64,000 bases of DNA, taken from NCBI GenBank assembly GCA_027490755.1, contig JAIXXL010000008.1, positions 75,391 to 139,390 on the forward strand. Direction: 5' to 3'. This stretch comes from Betaproteobacteria bacterium (GTDB lineage Bacteria; Pseudomonadota; Gammaproteobacteria; Burkholderiales; UBA3065). Below the pieces are notes generated by a model. That model saw only the letters and a list, made by a program, of their open reading frames with translations. It was not told the DNA's origin and searched no databases. This document shows, piece after piece, positions 9,136 to 18,167 of this stretch. A program made the position numbers and the translations under genes. Position 1 is the stretch's first letter. Every line of letters starts with the position of its first letter.

Positions 9136-9791
9136 CGATCGAGGTGCTGCTGGTCGATGACCACGCGGTTGTTCGCGAGGGTTACCGGCGCCTGCTCGAG
9201 CAGACTGAGGACATCCGTGTGCTGGCAGAAGCCGGCAGTGGCGAGGACGCCTACCGGCTGTTCTGCGACTTGCGCCCCGCAGTGGTGGTGATGGACATCT
9301 CGCTCCCGCGAATCAGTGGCATCGAGATCACCCGGCGCATGCTGGCTCGCGAACCCGGGGCCCGGGTCCTGGTGTTCAGCATGCACGAGGATGTGGTGTT
9401 CGCCAGCCGCGCGCTGGCTGCCGGCGCGCGCGGCTACATCGCCAAATCGGCCGCGCCGGAGGTGCTGGTGGAGGCCATCCGTCGGATCGCCACCGGCAGG
9501 GGCTATGTCGATCACGGCATGGCACAGAAACTGGCCTTGCAGCGGGTCGGCTCGGAACCGGACCCGGTCAGCGTGCTGACCGAACGGGAATTCGAGGTGT
9601 TCCGTTTGCTGGCACAGGGCCAGCCGGTCGGCGAGATCGCCAGCATCCTGAATCTCACCGCCAAGACGGTGGCCAACCACCAGTCTGCGCTGCGGCAGAA
9701 GCTGGGCGTCGACAACGCCGCGCAACTGGTGCGGCTGGCGGCGCGGCATGGCCTGATCGGAGACGTGACCTTCCGCGACGCAGCGGGCTGA
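9132..9791 (+). CDS. NarL/LuxR-family response regulator
   Basis: 219 residues. Complete receiver: acidic pair Asp9/Asp10, phospho-acceptor Asp55 (VMDISLPRISG), Lys105 (GYIAKSA). The C-terminal LuxR-type helix-turn-helix is at about 147-205 (LTEREFEVFRLLAQGQPVGEIA, then TVANHQSALRQKLG). All key residues are intact, unlike the orphan regulator at 5651-6289. It is translated by ATGA coupling with the kinase. The TonB-dependent receptor converging on it is a plausible but unproven target. Confidence 0.87.
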   Translation: MTIEVLLVDDHAVVREGYRRLLEQTEDIRVLAEAGSGEDAYRLFCDLRPAVVVMDISLPRISGIEITRRMLAREPGARVLVFSMHEDVVFASRALAAGARGYIAKSAAPEVLVEAIRRIATGRGYVDHGMAQKLALQRVGSEPDPVSVLTEREFEVFRLLAQGQPVGEIASILNLTAKTVANHQSALRQKLGVDNAAQLVRLAARHGLIGDVTFRDAAG

Positions 9792-9841
9792 GCAGACGCT
9801 GCAACGCCGACTCGCGCCAGCCTGAAAGGCAGGCCGACGGG

Positions 9842-9869
9842 CAAAAAAAGACCCGCCGTGGCGGGTCTT
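9842..9869 (-). terminator. rho-independent terminator of the TonB-dependent receptor gene
   Basis: Stem AAGACCCGCC / GGCGGGTCTT (9848-9857 with 9860-9869). On the minus strand it is followed by seven T residues (A run at 9843-9849), so it terminates the receptor gene whose stop is at 9910. The plus-strand T tract is short, so termination of the two-component operon is weaker or shared. Confidence 0.85.
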
Positions 9870-9909
9870 GGAGGTGCCGGACCCGCAGGTCCGGCCTAAC
9901 AGAAGCCGC

Positions 9910-12426
9910 TCAGTCGCGGTCGGCGCGGTCGAACATGGCCGCGCTGCGCTTGGCTGCTGCACCCTCGAGATCGAAGCGCAGGCCGAACCAGAGGATGCGC
10001 GGTGCGCCTGGCGCGAAGCCGGTGGTGCCCTGCTCCGCCCCGGTGAACTGGCCCGCGGCATTGAAACGGTTCTCGGCCAACACCCCACCGTTGAAATACT
10101 CGCGGTCGAACACGTTGTTGACGCGTCCGAACAGCTGAACCTGATCGGTCAACTGGTAGGTGGCGCGCAGGTTGACGATGGCCCAAGCACCTGTCTCGCC
10201 CTTGCCGATGAAGTCCTCGCCATCGGCCTGGTGGGCGTTGTTCTCGTTGCCGCGGACAAACATGCTGGAGAGCGCAATGACGTCGGTGCCGACCGAGACC
10301 TTCGGCGAGAACTGGTAGTCGGCAAAGAACTTGCCCTGATGGCGCGGGATCTGCGGGATGCGGTTGCCCTTGCGGACCGTTATGCAGTCTTCAGCCGCAT
10401 CGAACGAGCACCCGCTTGACGCGCTGTTATTCTCACCAGGCAACTCTGTCGCGCTCTCGAAAGTCGCATCGACATAGGTGTAGGAGGTCCCGAACCGCAG
10501 ATTGCCCAGGGAACCCGCGAGACCGAACTCGGCGCCGCGACGACGCGTCTTGCCAAAGTTCTCGAAGTAGCCAAGCCCACCAAGACCGGTCGCGATGAAC
10601 AGGATGTCGTCCTGGTTGGTCGCGTTGAACAGGCCCGCATTCCACGCCAGTTGCCCATCCATCAGCTTGCCGCGCAGGCCGCCCTCGTAGGTCTTGGTCA
10701 CGACCTGATTCAGCGGCGGATCGCCGGCGAGGGCGTTCGGCAGCCGGCAGGGGAAAGCCGGGTCGGCACAGCCCAGCTCAATGGTGCTGGGCGCACGGTT
10801 ACCCTCGTTGTAGCCGACGTAGGGGTTGATCCAGCTGTTCGGCGTCCAGCTCAGGCCAATGGCCGGGTTGAAGCGGCTGAACTTGTGGTTGCCTGTGAGC
10901 GAGCCGGTTCCCGGCCCACCGGGGCCCGGAACCAGCAAGTCCTGGTTGTCCACACGCGTCTGATTGAAGCGCCCCGACAACGTCAGGTGCCACTGTTCCT
11001 TCATCGAGACGGTGTCGGTGGCGAAGATGCTGTAGGTGCGATTCTTGCCATGCAGCGCCGCGGCGGCCTCATCCGACTCCAGCCCGAGGCCGTTGACACC
11101 CCGGCTGCTGCTGAGGGTGCCGAATTCAGTGGTCTGGTTGAAGGACACGCGGCTCTGGTCGTAACCGGCACCGACGATGAACTGGTTACGCTGACCAAAC
11201 AGGCTGCCGAGGAAGGTGAACTGGCCCTGCATGCCCGAATTGTTCTGGCGGGCCCGGGTGCGGTTCAATGCTCCGTTACAAAGGCTTTCCGCAGCGATTT
11301 CGGCTTGGTCACCGGCAAATGCACCAACCGTTGGTCCGCAATTTCGGAGCAAAGCCACGTCAACTGGATTACCCCCGTTGTTGAAGAAGACAGGGGACGA
11401 AGGGTCATCGGGATCATCGCGCAGAAGCACTGCGTCACCGACCTCGAATTGGTCGTCATTGCCATCACCGTTCAGGGTGCGTGTCCTGATCTTTCGGTAG
11501 TAGGTATTGCCGCTGAACAGCACGTTGTCATTGAACTGGTGCTTGAGCGCCAGGTTGAGGAAGTTGCTGTTGTTCCGGGTCTGGTCAGGGCGCGTGAAGA
11601 TGCTGTTGTAACCCTGCGTGCGCAGGAACTCGACCGGCGTAAATCCGTTGCCGACGAGGTTGTTGTTGGCAAAAGACCAGGTCAGGTCGACATCGGTCAT
11701 GGCGTTGGCCCAACCCAGCTTGCCGAACACCTGCTGCACATGCGAGGGGGAGAAGCGCCGCCAGCCATCGTCGCGGAAGTCATTGGCTGTGATGAACCAC
11801 TCCAGGCCCTTGTCGTTGTAGCCGCCGTGCTCGAACTCGACGGCGCGACGGTTGTAGTCGCCGTAATACGTCTGGCCACGGGTGCCGGCGTGAGTACGAC
11901 CATTCTTGGTTTGCACCGACAACGCCCCGCCAAGGGTGTTCAGGCCGAAGAGCGGGTTGGAGCCCGGCATGAGGGTGATCGATGAGATCGCCGAGCGCGG
12001 AATCAGGTCCCAGCTGATCTGGTCACCCAATGCCTGGTTCATGCGCACACCATCCATGTAGACGGACAGGCCCTGCGGGTTGCCCAACAGGGGGCTGGCG
12101 GTAAAGCCGCGATAGCTCACGTCGGGCTGCACCGGGTTGTTCTGCACGTCGTTGATGTGAACGCCGCTCAGGTTGCGGTTCATGAAGTCGGTGAGGTCAC
12201 TGGCCTGGCTGCGGTCGAGATCGCGCGATGTCGCGGTCTGCACGGGCGCGGCGATCTCCTCCTTGGCGGTGCCGAGTGAAGGCAGCGGCGTGGTGCTGAT
12301 GACGTCTACGCGCGGCGCCTCGGTCCTCTCTGAGACGGTCTTGTCGGCCGCCGCCGCCGTGTGGGCGGCAAAGGCGGCGGCAATGGCCGCTGCGAGCCGG
12401 AAATAGCGGGGATTGATAGCTTGCAT
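9910..12426 (-). CDS. TonB-dependent outer-membrane receptor
   Basis: 838 residues. Signal peptide about 1-27 (start ATG 12426; an upstream in-frame extension to 12813 is not coding-like). A possible TonB box follows (PRVDVISTT, about 39-47). The plug domain has the landmarks VSYRGF, YMDGVRMNQ and PGSNPLFGLNTLGGALSV. A barrel of about 650 residues ends in WFGLRFDLEG. The plug with a long QPDVSYRGFTASPLLG-type loop is shared by many receptors of unknown substrate. About 20 charged residues follow the last predicted strand instead of the usual C-terminal Phe/Trp. Ligand unknown; no siderophore genes are nearby. Confidence 0.88.
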   Translation of the reverse strand: MQAINPRYFRLAAAIAAAFAAHTAAAADKTVSERTEAPRVDVISTTPLPSLGTAKEEIAAPVQTATSRDLDRSQASDLTDFMNRNLSGVHINDVQNNPVQPDVSYRGFTASPLLGNPQGLSVYMDGVRMNQALGDQISWDLIPRSAISSITLMPGSNPLFGLNTLGGALSVQTKNGRTHAGTRGQTYYGDYNRRAVEFEHGGYNDKGLEWFITANDFRDDGWRRFSPSHVQQVFGKLGWANAMTDVDLTWSFANNNLVGNGFTPVEFLRTQGYNSIFTRPDQTRNNSNFLNLALKHQFNDNVLFSGNTYYRKIRTRTLNGDGNDDQFEVGDAVLLRDDPDDPSSPVFFNNGGNPVDVALLRNCGPTVGAFAGDQAEIAAESLCNGALNRTRARQNNSGMQGQFTFLGSLFGQRNQFIVGAGYDQSRVSFNQTTEFGTLSSSRGVNGLGLESDEAAAALHGKNRTYSIFATDTVSMKEQWHLTLSGRFNQTRVDNQDLLVPGPGGPGTGSLTGNHKFSRFNPAIGLSWTPNSWINPYVGYNEGNRAPSTIELGCADPAFPCRLPNALAGDPPLNQVVTKTYEGGLRGKLMDGQLAWNAGLFNATNQDDILFIATGLGGLGYFENFGKTRRRGAEFGLAGSLGNLRFGTSYTYVDATFESATELPGENNSASSGCSFDAAEDCITVRKGNRIPQIPRHQGKFFADYQFSPKVSVGTDVIALSSMFVRGNENNAHQADGEDFIGKGETGAWAIVNLRATYQLTDQVQLFGRVNNVFDREYFNGGVLAENRFNAAGQFTGAEQGTTGFAPGAPRILWFGLRFDLEGAAAKRSAAMFDRADRD

Positions 12427-12625
12427 GGGTTGGATTTTGACAACGGATTTCAGAGTGAGCCGGATGTTGCCACCCTGATTCCCCACAGGCGCGGGAAGAA
12501 TTCCTGTTCTGAACCTTGTCAAAGCCACCAAAATCCTCGATTTGCTTGGCACAATCCGATTCGGAACCAAGCCGGCCGCGTCCACTCTGACGGGCGTGCC
12601 TTCATACCCAAACAGATCGCCGACC

Positions 12626-13177
12626 ATGTCACGCCACGATTCGCTCAAATATACGCCGCGGGCCATCGCCCTCCACTGGCTGCTCGCCCTGCTCATCCTA
12701 TGCCTGATGATGGTGGGCTTCACCATGACCGATCTACCCAAGGGGCCTGACTCACCGCGCGGCATGGTGTTCAACTGGCACAAGACGTTCGGCATGATCG
12801 CCGGCCTGCTCATCCTCTACCGCTACTGGTGGCGCAGCAAGAACCCGCCGCCCATCCTGCCGCCCGAGGTGCCGCAGTGGGAGGTGCGTCTGGCGAACGT
12901 CAGCCATCGACTGCTCTACCTGTGCATGTTCGTGATGCCGTTGTCGGGCTATCTCGCCTCCAACTTCCATCCCAAGCAATACGGCGTGAAGCTGTTCAAC
13001 AGCGAAAGCCTGAAAATGGAGGCGTGGGGCGGCCCCAACGAGCAGCTGCATGAGCTGCTCAGCGGGACCCACTACATCGTCGCCTACATCCTGGCTGCGC
13101 TGATCACGCTGCATGTCGTCGCCGCGTTCAAGCACATGCTCGGAGACGGCGGCGTGTTCCGCCGCATGATCCCCTGA
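12626..13177 (+). CDS. cytochrome b561 (YodB/YceJ-like)
   Basis: 183 residues, four membrane helices, a small di-heme inner-membrane electron carrier. Likely heme ligands are His17 (IALHWLLA), His52 (NWHKTFG), His149 (GTHYIVAYI) and His163 (TLHVVAAF). Family members pass electrons from ubiquinol or, in E. coli CybB, act as superoxide:ubiquinone oxidoreductase. ATG 12626 fits the family N-terminus; an upstream ATG at 12542 adds a tail without family similarity. The 199-base gap between it and the TonB receptor is divergent and must hold both promoters. The next gene starts 19 bases downstream. Confidence 0.88.
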   Translation: MSRHDSLKYTPRAIALHWLLALLILCLMMVGFTMTDLPKGPDSPRGMVFNWHKTFGMIAGLLILYRYWWRSKNPPPILPPEVPQWEVRLANVSHRLLYLCMFVMPLSGYLASNFHPKQYGVKLFNSESLKMEAWGGPNEQLHELLSGTHYIVAYILAALITLHVVAAFKHMLGDGGVFRRMIP

Positions 13178-13196
13178 CACGGGGGAAGCGATAGAC

Positions 13197-13793
13197 ATGG
13201 CACGCTTGAACCCACAGCCGCAGTCCGGGCGCACCGCCCTGCTGCCGCGCCTTATCTTTGCCAGCCGCTGGCTGCAGCTGCCCCTCTACATCGGCCTGAT
13301 CGCCGCGCAGGGCGTCTACGTCTACAAGTTCTGGGTCGAGCTCGTTGACCTGATCGGCGCGGCGCTGGGCAGCACCAGTTCGCTGGAGCACATCATCGCG
13401 GCGGTGAGCGCGCCGGCCGGGACCACGGGCCTGACCGAGACCGTGATCATGCTGGTCGTGTTGAGCCTGATCGACGTGGTGATGATCAGCAACCTGCTGA
13501 TCATGGTCATCGTCGGCGGCTACGAGACCTTCGTGAGCCGCATGCACCTGGAGGACCACCCGGACCAGCCGGAGTGGCTCAGCCATGTCAACGCGTCGGT
13601 GCTGAAGGTCAAGCTGGCCACGGCGATCATCGGCATCAGCTCGATCCACCTGCTCAAGACCTTCATCAACGCGCAGGCCTACGACGAAAAGACGCTCATC
13701 GCGCAGACCGTCATCCACATCACGTTCCTGTTTTCGGCGATCGCGATCGCCTACTGCGACAGGTTGATGCAGGCACCCGGGGACAAACACTAG
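13197..13793 (+). CDS. YqhA/UPF0114 family membrane protein
   Basis: 198 residues with about four hydrophobic segments (roughly 25-45, 80-105, 138-155, 165-182). The family hallmarks are present: [11 protein letters not shown] near the N-terminus, the central [21 protein letters not shown], and [13 protein letters not shown]. The biochemical role of UPF0114 is not known. It probably forms an operon with the cytochrome b561 gene. Its TAG stop shares the palindrome CTAG with the stop of the convergent methyltransferase gene. Confidence 0.85.
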   Translation: MARLNPQPQSGRTALLPRLIFASRWLQLPLYIGLIAAQGVYVYKFWVELVDLIGAALGSTSSLEHIIAAVSAPAGTTGLTETVIMLVVLSLIDVVMISNLLIMVIVGGYETFVSRMHLEDHPDQPEWLSHVNASVLKVKLATAIIGISSIHLLKTFINAQAYDEKTLIAQTVIHITFLFSAIAIAYCDRLMQAPGDKH

Positions 13794-14470
13794 CCGGGGT
13801 TCTTCGCCTCGATCACCCACTGGAAGGCGCCGAGATTGCGGCGGACCTTGTCCCTCGGCAGCCCAAGCCGCTCGATCAGCGGGTCGAATGCCTCCAGGGC
13901 CTTGCGCGTCTCGTCGGCGTTCACGATGCGTGCCTTGGCCTGAGAGACCGTCCAGCCCGCCTGCTTGAACATGTCGACCGCGCTGTCCAGCGTGAAGAAA
14001 CGCAGGTGCGTCCTGTCGAGCAACCCGGAATCCGCGTACGTCCAACGCCCTTCCAGCTGGCCCATCACGAGTGCCCAGTTGGCAACATTCGGGATGCAGG
14101 CGATACACATGCCGCCGGGGCGCATCCTCTGCCGGAGCCCTGCGACAAAGGCCCAGGGGTCTTTAAGATGCTCAAGGACATCGCCGAAGATCAGCAGGTC
14201 TGCTTGTCGACCCTCGGCCCACTGGTCATATTCCGAGAGCACCTCGGGCCGCTCGACATCACCGACGAAGACTTGCGACAACCTACCCCGGGCGATCGCC
14301 GCCATCTCCTCGACGTACTCGAAACCGCAGTAGGTACAGCCGGGGTTGGCCTGCATGTAGGTATGACCCAGTTTGCCGGCGCCCACGCCGACCTCGATCA
14401 CCAGCCCTGCGCCCTTGGGCATCCGGTCAAGGATGTCGGGGTTTACGTTGTCGTAATAGATGCTGGTCAT
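13790..14470 (-). CDS. class I SAM-dependent methyltransferase
   Basis: 226 residues. The SAM-binding motif I is [12 protein letters not shown] (24-35), followed by an acidic end of strand 2 (FEYVEEM) and the [12 protein letters not shown] segment typical of Methyltransf_11/23-type enzymes. The C-terminal region ([21 protein letters not shown]) is often seen in methyltransferases of polysaccharide and glycosyltransferase clusters. It is the last gene of the rml block, 111 bases after rmlC, so O-methylation of a sugar or glycan is the likeliest role; the acceptor is not known. Confidence 0.78.
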   Translation of the reverse strand: MTSIYYDNVNPDILDRMPKGAGLVIEVGVGAGKLGHTYMQANPGCTYCGFEYVEEMAAIARGRLSQVFVGDVERPEVLSEYDQWAEGRQADLLIFGDVLEHLKDPWAFVAGLRQRMRPGGMCIACIPNVANWALVMGQLEGRWTYADSGLLDRTHLRFFTLDSAVDMFKQAGWTVSQAKARIVNADETRKALEAFDPLIERLGLPRDKVRRNLGAFQWVIEAKNPG

Positions 14471-14581
14471 GGCCTCAAGCGTCGAATCCGTTCAATGTCC
14501 CGGGCCGCATCCACGGGCTACGGCCGGCCCCAGTTTACCCGCCATGCAGGCACGCGCTGCACACAGCACGCGGTGCCCCTT

Positions 14582-15130
14582 TCAGTCGAAGGTCTCGCCA
14601 CTCGCCAACGGCAAGCCCGCCGAATCCTTGGCCGCGAGCCGAGGTTCCATGCCCGCCAGCGGCCACTCCACCCCTACCGCCGGGTCGTTCCAGAGCAGGC
14701 TGCGCTCGTATTCGGGGGCGTAGTAGTCGGTGGTCTTGTAGAGGAAGTCGGCGGTCTCTGAAAGCACCAGGAAGCCGTGCGCAAAACCAGCCGGGACCCA
14801 CAACTGGCGGAAGTTCTCGCCGCTCAGCTCGACCCCCACCCACTGCCCAAAGTTCGCGCTGCTGCGGCGCATGTCCACGGCCACATCGAACACCGCGCCG
14901 TGGCTGACGCGCACCAGCTTTCCCTGCGCGTGACGGATCTGGTAGTGCAGCCCGCGCAGCACGCCTCTGGTCGAACGCGAGTGGTTGTCCTGCACGAATG
15001 TCACGTCCAGACCGGTCACACCATGGAAGGTCTGCGCGTTGAAACTCTCCACAAAGAAACCACGCGCATCGCCATGCACACGCGGCTCAAGGATGAGCAC
15101 GTCGGGGATGCGGGTGCGGATCACCTCCAC
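14582..15130 (-). CDS. rfbC: dTDP-4-dehydrorhamnose 3,5-epimerase (RmlC)
   Basis: 182 residues, cupin-fold epimerase for the third step of dTDP-L-rhamnose synthesis. Catalytic base His62 (RGLHYQ) and acid Tyr131 (FLYKTTDYY) are present, as are DARGFFVESF (21-30) and VQDNHSRS (46-53). The start is GTG 15130 preceded by GGAG; the family N-terminus (IPDVLILEP) would also allow GTG 15124. It follows rmlA with a gap of 31 bases that contains a duplicated 13-mer. Confidence 0.93.
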   Translation of the reverse strand: MEVIRTRIPDVLILEPRVHGDARGFFVESFNAQTFHGVTGLDVTFVQDNHSRSTRGVLRGLHYQIRHAQGKLVRVSHGAVFDVAVDMRRSSANFGQWVGVELSGENFRQLWVPAGFAHGFLVLSETADFLYKTTDYYAPEYERSLLWNDPAVGVEWPLAGMEPRLAAKDSAGLPLASGETFD

Positions 15131-15143
15131 GGCGCGGCAAGCT

Positions 15144-15171
15144 CCATCAGAACACCCGCCATCAGAACACC
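15144..15171. repeat. 13-bp direct duplication at the rmlA/rmlC junction
   Basis: CCATCAGAACACC occurs at 15144-15156 and again at 15159-15171, two bases apart. The second copy covers the last codons and stop of rmlA (minus strand), so the junction carries a duplicated copy of the rmlA 3-prime end and its stop codon. It looks like a replication-slippage duplication. Confidence 0.8.
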
Positions 15172-16052
15172 TTCTCGGTGAGGATCTGCTTGAGGTACTG
15201 CCCGTAGCCGTTCTTGAGCAGCGGCTGTGCCAGTTGCTCCAGCTGTGCGTCGGTGATCCAGCCCTGTCGCCAGGCGATCTCCTCGGGGCAGGAGATCTTG
15301 AGCCCCTGCCGCTTCTCCAGCGTCTGGATGAACTGGCTGGCCTCGATCAGGCTGTCATGCGTGCCGGTGTCCAGCCAGGCGTCGCCGCGCCCGAGCACCT
15401 GCACGTCCAGCTCGTTGTGGTCGAGGTAGACGCGGTTGAGGTCGGTGATCTCCAGTTCGCCGCGCGGGCTCGGCTGCAGCGCACGCGCGCGCTCGACCAC
15501 CTGCTCATCGTAGAAGTAGAGGCCGGTGACGGCGTAGCGGCTCTTCGGCGCCTTGGGTTTCTCCTCCAGGCTCACCGCCCTGCCCTCGCCGTCGAACTCG
15601 ACCACGCCGTAACGTTCGGGGTCGGTCACCGGGTAGGCGAATACGGTGGCGCCATCGGTGCGCGCGTCGGCCGACTCCAGCCGTTGCTGCAACTGGTGCC
15701 CATAGAACACGTTGTCGCCGAGCAACAGCGCGCTCGGCCCGGCGCCGACGAAATCCGCGCCGATGATGAAGGCCTGCGCCAGACCGTCCGGGCTGGGTTG
15801 CACCGCGTAACGGATGTCCATACCCCACTGCTTGCCATCGCCCAGCAGTTGCTCAAAGCGGGGGGTATCTTGCGGCGTACTGATGATCAGCACCTCACGC
15901 ATGCCACCCAGCATCAGCGTGCTGAGCGGGTAGTAGATCATCGGCTTGTCGTAGACCGGCAGCAGCTGCTTGGAGAGCGCCAGCGTGGCCGGGTGCAGCC
16001 GGGTGCCGGCACCGCCGGCGAGGATGATGCCTTTACGCTGCGGAATGCTCAT
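15162..16052 (-). CDS. rfbA: glucose-1-phosphate thymidylyltransferase (RmlA)
   Basis: 296 residues, first enzyme of the dTDP-L-rhamnose pathway (glucose-1-P + dTTP to dTDP-glucose). The nucleotide-binding signature [11 protein letters not shown] lies at 13-23, followed by [18 protein letters not shown] (27-44). [16 protein letters not shown] and [14 protein letters not shown] are the further family blocks. The start ATG 16052 gives the standard N-terminus; an upstream frame to 16097 is not needed. It lies 92 bases after rmlD. The last codons are duplicated just downstream. Confidence 0.94.
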   Translation of the reverse strand: MSIPQRKGIILAGGAGTRLHPATLALSKQLLPVYDKPMIYYPLSTLMLGGMREVLIISTPQDTPRFEQLLGDGKQWGMDIRYAVQPSPDGLAQAFIIGADFVGAGPSALLLGDNVFYGHQLQQRLESADARTDGATVFAYPVTDPERYGVVEFDGEGRAVSLEEKPKAPKSRYAVTGLYFYDEQVVERARALQPSPRGELEITDLNRVYLDHNELDVQVLGRGDAWLDTGTHDSLIEASQFIQTLEKRQGLKISCPEEIAWRQGWITDAQLEQLAQPLLKNGYGQYLKQILTEKVF

Positions 16053-16144
16053 ACGGTGGTCACTGTTGTGAGGGCGCCTGCCAGAAACGTTTTCCAATCA
16101 ACCGATTTGCAACACAGGCCCGCCACTGGGTGTGCGGCAGCGTG

Positions 16145-17071
16145 TCAGCTGGCGGACCGGCCAAAAGGTTTGGCCCGAGCGTCGAGCCAGCTATCGACGG
16201 CGACCCGCCAGTCCGGGCGGCAAAAGCCTACTATGGACTCGAGTTTGGCACAGTCGAGCCGCGAATTGAGCGGCCTTCGCGCCGGTGTGGGGTAGTCGGC
16301 GGCGGTGGTGGCGTGGATGGCGCGAGCTAGCAACGGGATGCCGCGTGCGCGTGCGCCTTCGAGTAGATGCTCGGCGTAGCTATGCCACGAGGTCTCGCCA
16401 ACCGATGCGGCGTGATAGGTGCCGTGAACGGTGGGGTCATCGAGGCGCGAGACGATGTGCGCGGTGAGCGCTGCAAGCCACTCGGCCGAGGTGGGTGCCC
16501 CGATCTGGTCAGCGACCACCTTGAGCTCTTCGCGCTCGCCGAAAAGGCGGAGCATGGTCGCGGCGAAGTTGCCACCCTCCTCGCCGAACACCCAACTGGT
16601 ACGCAGGATGACATGCCGACAACCCGAGGCGCGTATGCTCTGCTCGCCGAGCAGCTTGGTTGCGCCATAGACCGACTGCGGCGCGGGCTCCTCGTCCTCG
16701 CGCCAAGGGCGGCTGCCAGTGCCATCGAACACATAATCTGTGGAATAGTGAACGAGCCACGCGCCGGCGCACGCAGCAGCTTGGGCGATAGCCGCCGGCG
16801 CATCGGCATTGACGGTACGGGCGAGGTCAGGCTCTGACTCCGCGCGGTCGACCGCAGTATAAGCGGCGGCGTTGATGACGACGTCGGGCTGAATCGCGGC
16901 GACCGTTGCAGCGACACCAGGGGGATCAGAGAGGTCGCCGCACAGCCGGACTCCACCGTGGTCAAGCAAGCGACCTCTACGATCCAAGGCAATCAGTTCG
17001 TGGCCTGTGAGTGGACGGCGGCAAAGGGCTCTGCCAACTTGGCCTGCCGCACCAAAGAGAAGAACTCTCAT
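16145..17071 (-). CDS. rfbD: dTDP-4-dehydrorhamnose reductase (RmlD)
   Basis: 308 residues, SDR-family reductase making dTDP-L-rhamnose with NAD(P)H. Nucleotide-binding GxxGxxG is at 7-13 (GAAGQVG), and the catalytic pair Tyr135-Lys139 is in SVYGATK. YSTDYVFDG (109-117) is typical for RmlD. ATG 17071 is chosen because it begins exactly at the first beta strand; the open frame to 17365 overlaps rmlB antiparallel codons and is not coding. It starts 13 bases after the rmlB stop. Confidence 0.94.
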   Translation of the reverse strand: MRVLLFGAAGQVGRALCRRPLTGHELIALDRRGRLLDHGGVRLCGDLSDPPGVAATVAAIQPDVVINAAAYTAVDRAESEPDLARTVNADAPAAIAQAAACAGAWLVHYSTDYVFDGTGSRPWREDEEPAPQSVYGATKLLGEQSIRASGCRHVILRTSWVFGEEGGNFAATMLRLFGEREELKVVADQIGAPTSAEWLAALTAHIVSRLDDPTVHGTYHAASVGETSWHSYAEHLLEGARARGIPLLARAIHATTAADYPTPARRPLNSRLDCAKLESIVGFCRPDWRVAVDSWLDARAKPFGRSAS

Positions 17072-17084
17072 CGGCCGGCACCCT

Positions 17085-18155
17085 TCAGCGCGCCCCATAG
17101 TTGGCCGCCACCCATTCACGGTAAGCCCCGCTCTGCACATCGGCGACCCACTGTGGGTGGTCGAGGTACCACTGCACTGTCTTGCGGATGCCGGTGGCAA
17201 AGCTCTCGGCCGGCCTCCAACCGAGCTCGCGCTCGATCTTTCGAGCATCGATCGCATACCGACGGTCATGGCCGGGCCGGTCCTTGACGTAGGTGATGAG
17301 CCGCCGGTAACTGCCCGCTGGGTTGGGGTGGAGTTCGTCAAGCAGGTCGCACAGGGTGTGGACAATCTGCAGATTGGGCATCTCGTTCCAGCCGCCGATG
17401 TTGTAGGTCTCGCCCACCGTGCCAGCCTCGAGCACGCGGCGGATACCCGAGCAGTGGTCGGTCACATAAAGCCAGTCGCGCACGTTCATGCCGTCGCCGT
17501 AGATCGGCAGCGGCTTGCCCGCCAGCGCGTTGACGATCATCAGCGGGATGAGCTTTTCGGGGAACTGATAGGGCCCGTAGTTGTTGCTGCAGTTGGTCGT
17601 CAGCACCGGCACGCCATAGGTGTGGTGCCAGGCACGCACCAGGTGATCGGACGCCGCCTTGCTTGCCGAGTACGGGCTGTTGGGCTCGTAGGGGTGGGTC
17701 TCGGTGAAGGGCGCGTCGTCCTTGCCGAGACTGCCGTAGACCTCGTCGGTGCTCACGTGGAGGAAGCGGAAATCGCGCTTCGCATCGCCTTCAAGCCCGC
17801 CCCAGTAAGCGCGCGCGGCCTCCAGCAGGGTGAACGTGCCCTCGACGTTGGTGCGGACGAACGCGCCGGGGCCATGGATGCTGCGGTCGACGTGACTCTC
17901 AGCGGCAAAGTGGACGATCGAGCGCGGCCGGTGGTCTGCGAGCAGCCGGCCAACCAACGCGCGGTCGCGGATGTCGCCTTGGACGAACACATGGCGCGGG
18001 TCATTGGCGAGCGGCGCCAGTGTCTGCAGGTTGCCGGCGTAGGTCAGCGCGTCGAGGTTGACGACGCGCTCATCACTGCGTGCCAGCCAGTCGAGGGCAA
18101 AGTTGCTGCCGATAAAGCCGGCTCCGCCGGTGACGACTATCGCCAATCGATGCAC
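17085..18155 (-). CDS. rfbB: dTDP-glucose 4,6-dehydratase (RmlB)
   Basis: 356 residues, extended SDR enzyme, second step of dTDP-L-rhamnose synthesis. NAD-binding GGAGFIG at 10-16. The catalytic triad region is STDEVYG (135-141), with Asp137 and Glu138 as the dehydration acid/base pair. Tyr162-Lys166 lies in [20 protein letters not shown] and DWLYVTDHC are further family signatures. Gene order B-D-A-C differs from the common enterobacterial B-D-A-C only in its flanking genes. It follows the glycosyltransferase by 12 bases. Confidence 0.95.
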   Translation of the reverse strand: MHRLAIVVTGGAGFIGSNFALDWLARSDERVVNLDALTYAGNLQTLAPLANDPRHVFVQGDIRDRALVGRLLADHRPRSIVHFAAESHVDRSIHGPGAFVRTNVEGTFTLLEAARAYWGGLEGDAKRDFRFLHVSTDEVYGSLGKDDAPFTETHPYEPNSPYSASKAASDHLVRAWHHTYGVPVLTTNCSNNYGPYQFPEKLIPLMIVNALAGKPLPIYGDGMNVRDWLYVTDHCSGIRRVLEAGTVGETYNIGGWNEMPNLQIVHTLCDLLDELHPNPAGSYRRLITYVKDRPGHDRRYAIDARKIERELGWRPAESFATGIRKTVQWYLDHPQWVADVQSGAYREWVAANYGAR

Positions 18156-18167
18156 CTCGACAACACG

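Noticed and set aside
12549..12567. Sigma-54-like TTGGCAC upstream of cytochrome b561
   Set aside because: The -12 half (TTGCA-like with GC 10 bases after GG) is missing.
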